From assembly GCA_004794655.1 (NCBI GenBank), contig SMMW01000019.1, positions 1,809,501 through 1,873,500 of the forward strand: a stretch of DNA of 64,000 nt, written 5' to 3'. Below the pieces are notes generated by a model. It did not search any database. It had not been told where the DNA came from and was given only the letters and a program-made list of their open reading frames with translations. This DNA comes from Marisa cornuarietis (lineage: Eukaryota; Mollusca; Gastropoda; Architaenioglossa; Ampullariidae). Within the stretch, counting starts at the first letter, position 1. Each line of letters starts with the position of its first letter. The translations under genes and the position numbers were made by a program. Below, one piece after another: positions 52,701 to 63,530 of this stretch.

Positions 52701-55700
52701 TGCTACGCGACAGTTGCTGCTAACAACCACTGATACACAAAGTCGTCGCTAGCAGCGTTTATCTTCAGAGTGAATGCCTAGATATGAAATTACTTTCATT
52801 TAGAACAGGTTTTATGTCTTGTATTTATGGGAATTGCTTAGATAAGGGGAGTCTGGGAGATGTATGACAGCTGACTATATTTAAAAAAAACGCTTATAAA
52901 TTCAAACAGTAAATCCATGAGCACAAATTTGCATTTATTTAAAACCAATAAAATTCTAATTTATGAATATGAGAAGAGAAGTTAAAAACAGACTTACACA
53001 TGAATATAAACATGACACAAACATGCTCACAATCAGAAGACTTGTTCACATGTTGACGTAGATTTCTGTTTACATATTTGACATACAAGCATGCAGCAGT
53101 AAATTTTCACACAAATCGTAATATTAGTAATAAACAGATCTATGTATATACATTCATATCACTTATTGTAAGCACATTGGTGGACAATTTAAAGAAAATG
53201 GCGAGGGTTACTACGAAATTTACAGCAAGACATCACCCAGTGACGAATGCTTTAAATAATAATCCTATAAAAAAATTATGATCATCATAGCATAAGTGAC
53301 AGTCCACCTCACACTTTAACAGTAAAATCAGTATAGTAATTTTAATATTCATAGTGACGAGCAACCGCTTGTAGCAGACGGCTCTCAACCAGAGAGAATA
53401 ATCTGTTCTGTCTCAACTACAGTACACATCGTATATTGAGAATAAATACATAGCTTCTCTTCGTCCTTCGGGAAGGTGTGGAAACATTTCCCTTTCGAAC
53501 TTAATTTAAATCTTGCGTTGTGACAGTTTATTGCCGAACAAAATTGTCCACCTTGCCTCACACGGTCACCTTCGTTGGCTTGTGCCATGTTGCTTCTTAA
53601 CATCCAGTTACGAAAGATAACTCTAACCGACGAGTTTTCCCTTCAGTCCAGAGTTGACCCTCTCATTATCTATTCTCTCTGCTGGTAGCACCTTAAATAA
53701 ATTGACACCAGTGCAAGCCTTGACCAGTTATTGGTTGATCCCGACATAGTGTCTTTGAAAATTCTTTGTTATATGATCAGAGTTATGTCATTGTCATCAA
53801 AAGATGTGTCTAAGGTTGCTGCTTTATTTTTGTTACAGTGCAATATCAGATGGAGATGATGAGAAATTTGCGTCATGTGAACATCGACCATCTGCATGTG
53901 GGATGGTATCAGTCCACCTATTTTGGTTCTTTTATCAATCGACCTTTGCTGGATTCACAGTTCAACTACCAGCATTCAATAGAAGAATCAGTTGTTCTTA
54001 TTTATGGTTTGTATTCATTTTGGTGTATAATTCTGAGCTATTTGTCCAGTTGTATTCATTTTCGTGGATAAATTTCTTATTGACAGATTTTAACAGCCAA
54101 AAGTGAAAGTCTGTACTATTTCTCTCCAGATCCCTTGAAGACTACACAAGGTTTCTTGACATTGAAGGCCTATCGTTTGACACCAGCCATGATGAAGTTT
54201 TATAAAGAAGGTGACTTCACTCCTGATGGCATCTGCAAGCATAACATTGGTTTTCAAAACATGTTTGAGGAGATTCCTGTGGTACTGAAGAATTCTCACC
54301 TTGTCAATACACTCTTGTGTGAACTGTCAGAGAACACAAAGCGTAACCGCAAGTTCAGCTTTCTTGACCTCGGCACAAGGTATGTTACATGAAGACTTCG
54401 TAGTACTGATGCTTGTTGTAAAATAACTAGTAGGCATGAGAATGGTCTGCCAGTTTTGTGAACTTTCTTCCCTAGCCATAACAGTTTCAGTCCAAAACAA
54501 ATTAGCATCTGCCAAAATTAAAAATCTAACAAAAACAACCAACCAGAAACAAATCATTAATTTTTTTAAAGTATCTTTGTCAAATCACAAGCAGGCACTA
54601 GTGACCTCTTTTTGGACAGTTGATGGGGGCCTGTTTTGGACATGGTGATTGAAGTTTGTCCCTGCTATGTCTATTGAAAAAGGTCCAAATTACACTTTGT
54701 AACTTTTCACTGGCTAGGATTTGAAATCTGGAAGCTGAAATCTGGCAAGATGTTTAGATTGGTTTCTATTCTAAATTGGCCTTGCCTTTTGTTATCTGTG
54801 ACCACTTCTGTTGACTACTTTGTGGTGCTGTTCATTCTTTTGCATTAGTGCTGTTTTGGAGAAGAATCTTCGTCAGCTGATGGAGTGTGTAGATGATGTA
54901 GCCATGGACACCAACAAGTATGTAAATTTCCAGCGCCAAAATTTCCGACAGCAGCAGGCCAAGCAACAGTACCTTCAGAAACGGGTAAGACATCAAGAGC
55001 ATTCTTACTTCACTTTCCAAACCCATCACAAAACACCTGAATATAAAGTGTGCATTAAGCCCAAAGCTCTGAAAATTTGTATTTCTAGGAATTGACTTGC
55101 ATTGTCTTAAAGCAGGCTTTACTCTGGTTTTTTAAATAAATTTTGACTTTTTTTGTTACTGCAACCTGTTTTGAATGATGATGTTGATATCTGGTTTTGA
55201 AGGGATTTCCATAATTTAAACTGTTCAGAGCAAGAAACTGCGGCCCTATGCTCCACTGGGAGCGTACAGGAATAAGAAGAAGAGCAAGAAACTATGCTGC
55301 TTGCCTTCCTGTAGATTTACAGTTACAGTACCTACTCTGTCTTTAGGTGAATTGTAAAGATCAAACGATCAAACATCAGTTGGCTCCAAAGTTTTGCATT
55401 TTTAAAAGATGATCACCCCAGTTCCTGTTGTATGGTACTTGTCATACATGATGCAATATTCTGCAAGGTGAGAGCACCAACATTATTCTGGTGAATTTGT
55501 GTCATTAATATATCTTCTGTATCTTCTCTTTCCTTAGCAACAAGAAAACCAGCAGCGGGCACAGCGAGGAGAGCCACCCCTGCCAGAAGAAGATATTAGC
55601 AAACTGTTCAAACCACTTCAGCCCCCACCTCGCCTGGACTGTCTGCTGGTTGCTGATCAGATTGATCAATACTGCAAATCAGTCTCTGAATTTTCATCTC

Positions 55701-55774
55701 AAAGCATTGCCAAGCTGTTGATAGCAGAATCACTGCAAGAAGGATCCAGTGCCTCTAGCAGTGCCACTAATTAG
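49724..55774 (+). CDS. EIF3H: Eukaryotic translation initiation factor 3 subunit H
   Basis: MPN-domain subunit of eIF3, which binds the 40S ribosome in translation initiation. Six exons: 49724-49777, 50264-50420, 53839-54006, 54130-54379, 54849-54984 and 55538-55774 (TAG). Phases agree, giving 333 residues; human eIF3h is 352 with a longer low-complexity N-terminus. The MPN domain covers about residues 13-150: [39 protein letters not shown], and after exon 3 [18 protein letters not shown]. The metal-binding JAMM histidines are not all present, as in other eIF3h proteins, so it is structural. The C-terminal part has a Q-rich helix ([20 protein letters not shown]) and [18 protein letters not shown] poly(A) signal AATAAA is at 56018-56023. 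Confidence 0.97.
50506..50569 (+). repeat. Dispersed repeat, copy 2
   Basis: Matches 38606-38668 over about 60 bp with scattered differences; located in EIF3H intron 2. Confidence 0.6.
50882..51659. mobile_element. Non-autonomous pogo/Tigger-like DNA transposon
   Basis: 778 bp with 25-bp inverted ends: CAGTCGGACCTCGCTAAGTC at 50882 and its reverse complement ending at 51659, flanked by TA on both sides, the mariner/pogo target. TCGAA/TTCGA-containing subterminal repeats extend inwards on both sides. No transposase frame; a 76-codon open frame at 51193-51423 has no recognisable domain. It lies in EIF3H intron 2. Confidence 0.87.
52600..53690 (-). mobile_element. P-like DNA transposon remnant with THAP domain
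   Basis: Inverted ends include a perfect 30-bp match: 52610-52639 (AGAGAGAATAGATAATGAGA...) against 53651-53680. Just inside the right end, the minus strand (53603-53460) encodes a start, then [15 protein letters not shown] and [13 protein letters not shown]. This is the N-terminal half of a THAP zinc finger (C-x4-C, then FHxFP), the DNA-binding domain of P-element-type transposases. The frame then runs into unrelated sequence and a stop at 53385, so most of the transposase is deleted. Located in EIF3H intron 2. Kolobok elements also carry THAP domains and cannot be excluded. Confidence 0.72.
55227..55293 (+). mobile_element. 41-bp 5'-truncated RTE insertion with 13-bp target duplication
   Basis: 55240-55280 matches the last ~41 bp of the RTE element (48137-48177) with one difference, starting GCGGCCCTATGCTCCACTGG and ending in the AAGAAG-type tail. 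It is flanked by AGAGCAAGAAACT at 55227-55239 and again at 55281-55293. It lies in EIF3H intron 5. The two duplications show a real retrotransposition event that copied only the extreme 3' end. Confidence 0.93.
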
Positions 55775-56850
55775 GCTTAATAGCTGAAGCAATTACTATT
55801 ATGAACAGACTCAATTCAGTAGTAAATATTCATACTCTCTGTTGGTGTGATTTATTTACATGTGGTGATTTTGACTTTTTCCCTTACCCAGTTATTCTAC
55901 AGCTGAAAGATAATGATTGCTGACACACACACACATACCTTTTGGCATGCCAGCCACTATCATGGTAAAAGAAAGATCCATTAATTCTTGAAATAAGGTG
56001 AGCCAGTAAACAGAATTAATAAAAAGGAAAAAAGAATTACAAAGGGAGTAGTGTGTTTAAAGAAAGTCATGACCTCTGAAATGGCCATTATTAAAACGAA
56101 GGCTGTGAATTGAAATCTTAAATCTGATAGTATGGTAGAGCTTTAGCATCTTCACATGAAAAAATGGCTGCCAGTGGGAGTGAACAAGAACAATGAGCTA
56201 GCTGTAAAAAAATTGCTAGTTAACACTGGATGCTGGGATCAGGAATTAAAACGTAAAATAGACAAGTGTCCTGGTTTGCCTTGTAAAAGGTGGAAATGCG
56301 TCGCATAGGTGTGTCCCGTCTTAAATCTACTAAGTACTACATTCTCCTGTGTAGACTGGCAGTCAAAAAAAAGACGTTCTGCAGACAGCATTCAAGCCAC
56401 GAGAGGGACCTGCTTCAGATGCAGATCGAAATCATCTACACATACACTTATACATAATTATGAGCAACTGCAACATAAAACTACATGGTTTTTATTTCAT
56501 TCATTCCTTTTCCTCAGTCAAACTCAAATGGAACGTCATAATAAATGCATCTTTCAACAAAGCGTGCAACAAAGTATAAGGTTAACAGTACGTGGCTGTT
56601 TTGAAATGCTTTAAAGAATGGCCGTTATGCAAGTACTCAGTAGAACATGCACCAGGAAGATTCTCTGCAGTCAACTCCAAGCAAGTCGAGATGGGAGCAC
56701 GAGAGATTGGGATCAAAGATTGTAAAACACAAAGATGCTCACTTTCAGAAGCTTTGTCTGAAAGAGACATCTCAATATGGCGGTGAGCACTGCAGCATGA
56801 CTTCATTTTTGAACAGACTGGAAAACTTTATTTTTGTTTTCCAATAAAAT
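55775..56850 (+). other. EIF3H 3' UTR and convergent junction with SGTA
   Basis: Follows the EIF3H stop. AATAAA at 56018-56023 is the likely end; a second + strand AATAAA occurs at ~56843-56848. On the minus strand a TTTATT at 56827-56832 is a candidate end for SGTA. Open frames at 56309-56847 show no recognised domain. Confidence 0.4.
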
Positions 56851-57559
56851 ATAAAACCCCACGTTGGGTAATTGTACAATTCTTTAGCCAATTTTATATT
56901 CCTACATACAAAAAAGGTAATAGGTTCCTAGATCAAAAGCATGGAAAAATACAGGTACCTGCTACCTATATTCCATGTTTTATCGCAGCTGTTTCCCTCG
57001 TATAGTGTCATGTTTGCCACTTGTGAAACTGCATTACTCATTAACTGTAGAAATTCAGATTATGAGCTATCATTGTTTTTACAATCTTTGGTGTGATTGT
57101 GAAAGAATAGCCAGGGAACATTTAATACTGCACTAGGCAATTCTTGCTCTACAGTTCATGCTGGGAACCAAGGTTATAGAATGAGATGGTCAAATGAGGC
57201 ACTATTCTGCACCACAGGCAGGCCTGTCACTTGAAGCATGATTAAAGGGTAGTCTCTGTGATGAAGATCATGGTGCATGGCAGGTGACTGACTTCCATGT
57301 CTGGTGACATGACAGGAATGTTCTGAATGTCATGGAATCATTGAGGGTCTGGTGTTGGGTCTGAAAAAGAGTGAAGGACAGCAAATCATTAAAGCACATC
57401 CTGCAATGGTTACAACATGGGCTGGTGTGGCAGAAACTTAAAAAAAACCTTGACATGTTTTTTAAATGTATGTACATGTATTCAATCCCTAAAAAAAATG
57501 TATTTGCTACGCTTTGAGTAGGGTCAGCCACATCCAGTAACACACATACACCCTCTTTT

Positions 57560-60500
57560 TCACAACTTGCCTTGTCCACCCTCAGAAGGTGGACGCTGAA
57601 GCTGTTGGCGAAGCTGTTCGACAAGTTCAGGGTTCTCCTGCTGGATCTGTGAGGCTAGCTGCTGTCCCCTGAAAAAAAATACCTATACGTATATTATTGC
57701 AAACTGCTAAGAAAAACTAGGGCATCATGTAGCTGTAACATTTTGAAAAAAAGTGTATGGATTATTGTCAGTTTTACCAAAATAAGGTGATGTGATTGGC
57801 AGAGAAAAACCCTGAATATCAAAAAGGTTGACAAAGTCATTGAGAAGAAATAAGCACAATGGTCTTCTAGAATGAACATCAAGTCCAATATTTTTTTTGC
57901 CTTACATTTTTTGTGGACTTGAGAGTGCAAGGGGAAAAAAAAAACCCTTACGCTTGTAGCAGATCTGAAAGGCCAGTCTGGCCTGATCGTTGGGTTGACA
58001 TAATACTTGATAACCTGGAACATTTAGTAGACATTTTCTAAGAATTTGAAAGAAATTGCCACCAAAGCTTTATGTTAAGGATGTCCTTCAAGCAGAGACG
58101 TCCAATTACAGGACTAACAGCATGACAGTAACAATGACAGGCAGCTTGTCATTGACTTTGTCTGATAATACAATTATTACAAAAAGATTCTCAGGTAAGA
58201 GACTAAAATGAACAGCCAGGCACCTTGTTATCGACTGTTTCTGATCATGCAATATGTTTTTAAAAACCCAGAAAACTTACATTTGCTGCATCTGCGGGTT
58301 TGACATCAGATTTGTAGCCTAAAGAAAAGGGAGAAAAATCAATGACAGTTAATGATACAAACTTTCTTGTAAATCATGGTACAATGAAGCTTCCTCTACA
58401 ACATGACTTAGGGCCGCGGTTCTCAACCTGGGGGGCGCGCCCCCCAAGGGGGGCGCAAGCTGCTGAAAAGGGGGCCGCAAAGGCGGTCATTTTCTCATAT
58501 CTCATATAGGTATTAGTGGCTAAGGGGGGCGCGCGGACGTACCTTTATTCATCGGGGGGGCGTCACAAGTAAAAGGTTGAGAAACGCTGACTTAGGGTAT
58601 ATACCTTTTTATGGTTCACTCATATCTACATGAAAATGACTTGTCCTTCCAGGTCAACACTAAACAGTATATCAGACTGTTACACATGCACAAAGTCCTT
58701 CCTATTCTTTCAGATAGATTTCCAAACAAATCTTTACATCCAGTACAGGAGGTTGGCTGTTCGATCTTATGTCGTGCCAGCAACTAAGGCTATATCATGG
58801 CGAACACTGAACATTGTAGTAGCATAATCAAGTGGTGCGGTGGGTATGATGTAAGGGGTAAATTTTCTTCCACACACAACCAGATGCAGGAAAAGAGCCG
58901 GTAGATGTTTTGTCCTTTACTGAACGGGCTTAACCAAATGCCACTGCTGCATCCCTCTACAGCAAGTTTTGGTGTCAAGTCCTGAGCATCAGCTTTTGAG
59001 TTTCTCTCCCTTGTTCTGTCATGTCACTAACCAGATCTCCACTACATCTGTTGTTCCGTGTTGGCTCTGCCCTCATATACACCTTGAGGAGCTAAACTTT
59101 TTTGCGATGCTCCTGTAGATCTGCTTCAGTTAGTACAGTTAACCCTAACCAATCACTGCTGAACACACTTTTTGGTGCCAAGGTGTATCTCCCCCTTAAA
59201 AATAATTCACTGCTCCTCTGCAGTAGAGAGACTTGATGAAATTAATTTTTCGATGTAGATTGGATGTAAAAGCAATTAGATAACTCTTTTTTATTATTTT
59301 TTTTAAAACTCTACTGCTCACTTACCATGTTCATAAGGTGTGGATTGCGAAGTACTGCACCAAGGTCAAAGCCCCCCATTAGACCAGCAGGCCCTGCAGC
59401 AAAGCCTGCCTGCGTTTGCCAAAATAAATCATAAATGTTGAATTATTAACAATATCAAGCCACAAAACTAGAAATACAGCATCCAAAACATGATTTAGCT
59501 CTAGTATGATTGTGCCTCAACTCCACACACAAATCAATCATCATCATCATCTTGCACAATATAGAAACCAACATACAAGCAATTTACACATACTTTTCAA
59601 CACAAAACAAATGTATTTCTGGCCACTTTTTGCTAAATTAGCAAAATTTAGGAAAATTTAGTGGCACTGGTGTCAGAGCCAGTCTCACCCCGGCTGCTGC
59701 TTCCCTCAGCTTTTGTTCAGCAATCTCCAAATTGTTCTGGTAACTTTGATTATGAGGATCTAACTCCAGTGCCTTGCGATAGCACTCCCGAGCTGACTCA
59801 TGGTCGGTTAAAGCAGTGAAGGCAATTCTGTGGCAATTGAGTTTTAGCATGTCTCATCAGAAGCATATGAATTTATTAAGAAACCTTGGCAACACAAACC
59901 TTTTTGTTTTCTTAGTAGGTCATCTTTTTTTTATAAAGATGTTAAATTCCAACCCCCTTTCCCCTCAATGCTTTTGTCCTTTCTTTATGCCTAGTCTTTT
60001 TTTCTTGATAAAAAAAACCCAGGACTGAAAATAACAACCACAAAACCCTACAAAACCACAATGCCCTTGATGATATTTAAGGTTCTATTACGAATGTGTA
60101 TAGTACCATAACCTCTTCCTAAGGCATTTAAACATCCACTTCTACACCACAGAAAACAGATGGAATATAAATATCTCATCAGGTGAATGACGAAAATGCA
60201 TCAGAACGCCAAGTTAATATTAATGTTCACTGTCTTTCCTATTTTGTCTGGTTTGGGGTTTCCCTACTCTTCAATGCATCACAAACAAATCATTTCTGAT
60301 AACAGAGAACAGATTCTGTTTTTATTCAGACCTCTCAAACTCCTTTATATACATTCTATACTTTCTGTAACTGGACTAGACAAAACAGTTACAACAATTG
60401 TCAAGGATTATTTTTAAACTCTTTAAACTAAGTTTTAGCAATATCAAAAATGAAAAAGTTTGAAAACTGTACAGACTACTCAGAAGCATCAATCAGCATG

Positions 60501-63500
60501 ACAAATACAAATATTTAAAAAAACCTGCCATTATCCATTTAAAAGTTTAAAAATTAATATCCAGAAAATAATACTGCAATCAACATACTAAAAACAACAT
60601 AGAACAAACACACACAGACACACACGCACACAAAATTTACCCCATCCTGCCGTAGGCTTTGCTGTAGCTAGGGTCAATGCTAAGAGCACGGTTGCAATCC
60701 TCGATGGCTTGCTGGTGCTTATTCAGCTTACTATATGCTGCTGCCCTATGTATGGAAGATACGATTTCTCCTCAGGCACGTTTCTAAAAGTTCTCTTCAT
60801 TGAAGGCATATGATCTCTGTTATACATTCTGACTTTCCAAGTTAAATGGTCATCTTGCATATTAAAGAATTATGTACTTTTACTACATATCCTGTTTAAT
60901 GCAGAGCTTCTTTTCCACATTCAATCTGATAAAAACCTGTCACACATTTTTAAGATTACAAACGGTGCATTATAAAAGAAAAAAATGACGAAAAAGCATT
61001 TGATAAAACATTTAGTTACATTATGATGAGAACATCTCCTCTGCATACATGGTAAGCATGCTTAAACATGCATCGTAATTACCTGTTGCAGTAATATACA
61101 GCATTTTTACCATCCAGTCTGATCGCTTTTGTGTAACTCTCAAGGGCATCAGAAAACTTTTCAGCCTTCATAAAGTCGTTTCCTGCACCATGAGAAACAT
61201 TGTAAAATATCCACACTCGACTGCAACCTTAGGAAAAAGGTGAGAAGGCCATCCCAAAACTAGCATGTTTCTTAAAAGGAACATATTGTCACAACTTGCA
61301 AGATGTGATATTAACTGGATTTATGAAAACAAACTTGTTCCAGCTGCCCATGTATTAGTACAGAACTGCATGGAAGATGTGGAACATACATGTGTAGGTT
61401 CCAGCATCTGAGTGCAGGACTCAATAAAATTATAGTTTTATGACATCACTGAATAGTGCACAACAACAGCACCAACAAAAAATTCTAGAAGAAATACCTT
61501 TGTTTTTAAGTTTTTCTGCTTCCTCTCTTTCTTCTGCAGATGGTTCATGTAACGACAGAGAGGACAGATCTGAGTCTGTCTGTAATTAAGGAAACTGAAC
61601 TATATCAGAACAAAAATTAAACCACAAAACATCCACCACTTAACCACCCATGTCTTTTAAGCGTGCATTAAAAACACATCTTTTCAGTGAGCACTACTAA
61701 CTGGGCCCACTTACTGTCACTAATCTATTTTCTTTTGGTTTGTCTTTCTTTTCTTTTACATCTCTTGATTAGTCTGTCATGCAATTATCCCTTTACTGAG
61801 TACTCCTTTAGCTAGCTTTTCATTGTTGCTGTTATCTCTGTGTCTGCACTGTGTTTTGTGCTTCATCTTCATTAATAACCTTATTTTTATGTCAAGTGCT
61901 TAGTGCATGCTCCTGTGCTATACAAATTGCATGTTTATCATTATTTTTATTAAAATGCTACATTAGGGAATGTATAAGATCTGGAAATGTTATAGAGGGT
62001 GGGGGTTAATTCCATTTACAAACATAGGCACATGCATATTTTCTTTCTCATGCATGTGTGAGTGCATGCACACACACACATGAACCCGTACACACACACA
62101 CACACATACACAACGCCCAGCAAATAACTTTAAAAAAAAAAGTTAAGCATTTCTAACAATGTGTGCACTTATAAGAGTTGCTAATGATAGCAACATTGTG
62201 CATAAACATTTAGAGCAGAAATCATCTCGAACCTGTGCATCATTTAGCTGGGAATTAAAAATGTCCAGGAGGTTGCGAGGTACATGATACTGAGCGAGCT
62301 GAGTCTGGTCAGAAGCACTCAGACCATACACTGTCTCCAGGCACTGGATGGCCACTGTTCCAAAAGTAGGAAAATTATTGTAGAGCTTATTATTATTACT
62401 TGTTGATATTATAATACCTAATAACATCACAATGCTCAGTCTGTGGTTTGTACAAGCCTAGAAAAAAACATCTAGAGTTATAGGTCTGCTTGTACAGCTA
62501 TGTATCGTTCACACTGTCATGGAGTGGACTGTCAAATATTTTCAGAGTTCCTATTCTTATTCTCCGAACAATGCTTTCTGGTCTCTTGTGACATGATGAA
62601 TGGAAAGCCCAGTGCACCAGTTTTTTTTTTTTATTAAGTGCTTTGAGCCTGCCTTTGATGGTGGGGTAAAGCGCTATACAAATATACATTATTATTATTG
62701 TTGACATCTTGTCTCTTAGGAAGCAGACTTTATTCTGAGGCATCTTTACTATGAACGTACAGAGATAGTATATTATTGATATGGTTCAACCTTAAACATT
62801 GGTTGTTTCTTAAGTTGATTATAGTTACTGACCCACTACCAATCCCACCCCCCTTAGACAGAAAGCCTCTCAGATATCCCATGATCAATTACTGCTTTAC
62901 ACTTTGTGAGACACTCATCAGAAGTGAAAGCGTGCACAGTAGTGGAATGTAATAAAGGAATGTTACAGAGGACTTCTGCAAACACCTTTTATACCTCCTG
63001 CTCAGTCTCTCACAGCATGTGTAGGTTAATCAGCCAAAAAAAAAGTGTTGCAGTGTTATCAATGCAAATGCAGTGCTGTTTGCAACTACTGAAAGATGGG
63101 TCACTTGCAGTTACCTGAAGTATGACACTATTTTGCTACTTATTGAGAAGTACATCACAACAGAGACTGCACTTGGTTTCTACCACAAGGGCATTTGCTA
63201 ATAGTATGGCCAATATTAGCAAAGGAGATAATGTCAAAGCAGGTTTTTATTTTTTCATGGTGAAAGTAAGGAGTGCAACAATAAATTTCAAGTGTCTTAT
63301 TTCTTAAGTTCCTTTGGCACATCTAATAACATCCCCTCGCACCCCTTCACATTCACTCTCTCTCGTTCTTTTTTCTTTTTTATCCCTCTCCCATTTACTA
63401 TAGAAACATTTATGTTAGAACCAATATTACCTTCCAAACTTTCAACCTGCTCATCATCCAAGCGTCCAGTTTTCTTCTGGTCTTCGAGAAATGTCAAGAT

Positions 63501-63530
63501 AGAAAATACTAGTCTTTTGACGTCTGCCAT
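57560..63530 (-). CDS. SGTA: Small glutamine-rich TPR co-chaperone (SGT family)
   Basis: Cytosolic co-chaperone that hands tail-anchored and other hydrophobic proteins between BAG6, the GET/TRC pathway and Hsp70/Hsp90. Ten minus-strand exons: 63530-63431 (ATG at 63530), 62354-62233, 61579-61498, 61182-61083, 60745-60641, 59827-59689, 59409-59326, 58318-58281, 58014-57952 and 57668-57560 (TGA). All phases agree, giving 313 residues, equal to human SGTA. Residues 1-~75 form the SGTA dimerisation domain ([32 protein letters not shown]). Residues ~85-200 hold three TPRs ([65 protein letters not shown]). The C-terminus has NPHLMNM and MSNPQMQQM and a Gln-rich end ([20 protein letters not shown]). 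SGTA and SGTB are not separable outside vertebrates. Confidence 0.97.
58414..58589. mobile_element. 176-bp hAT-type MITE
   Basis: Ends CCGCGGTTCTCAACCT and, in inverse, CAGCGTTTCTCAACCT; flanked by the 8-bp duplication ACTTAGGG at 58406-58413 and 58590-58597. Both the duplication length and the end sequence fit hAT elements. The interior is very GC-rich (GGGGGGCGCGCC-like tracts), unlike its AT-rich surroundings. It lies in the SGTA intron 58319-59325. Confidence 0.88.
58745..59060 (+). repeat. Dispersed gastropod-type repeat
   Basis: Contains GCAACTAAGGCTATATCA at ~58780 and a downstream block with ACCAGATGCAGGAA, GCTGCATCCCT and TCAAGTCCTGAGCA. Both blocks recur at 42.34-42.97 kb, the second inverted. 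In the SGTA intron 58319-59325. Confidence 0.65.
61640..61965 (+). mobile_element. CR1/L2-like LINE 3' tail
   Basis: The + strand starts with a degenerate [16 protein letters not shown] C-terminus (61655-61690) and ends with GTGCTATACAAATTGCATGT and a TTATT run, the common 3' end of molluscan CR1/L2-type elements. It lies in the SGTA intron 61580-62232. Confidence 0.65.
62066..62108. repeat. (CA)n microsatellite
   Basis: Interrupted CA repeats in the SGTA intron 61580-62232; another CA tract is at 60608-60633. Confidence 0.8.
62605..62705 (+). repeat. SINE/LINE 3' tail
   Basis: TTAAGTGCTTTGAGCCTGCC ... AAAGCGCTATACAAAT followed by ATTATTATT. It shares its end with the other CR1/L2-type tails and has no coding part. 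In the first SGTA intron (62355-63430). Confidence 0.6.
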
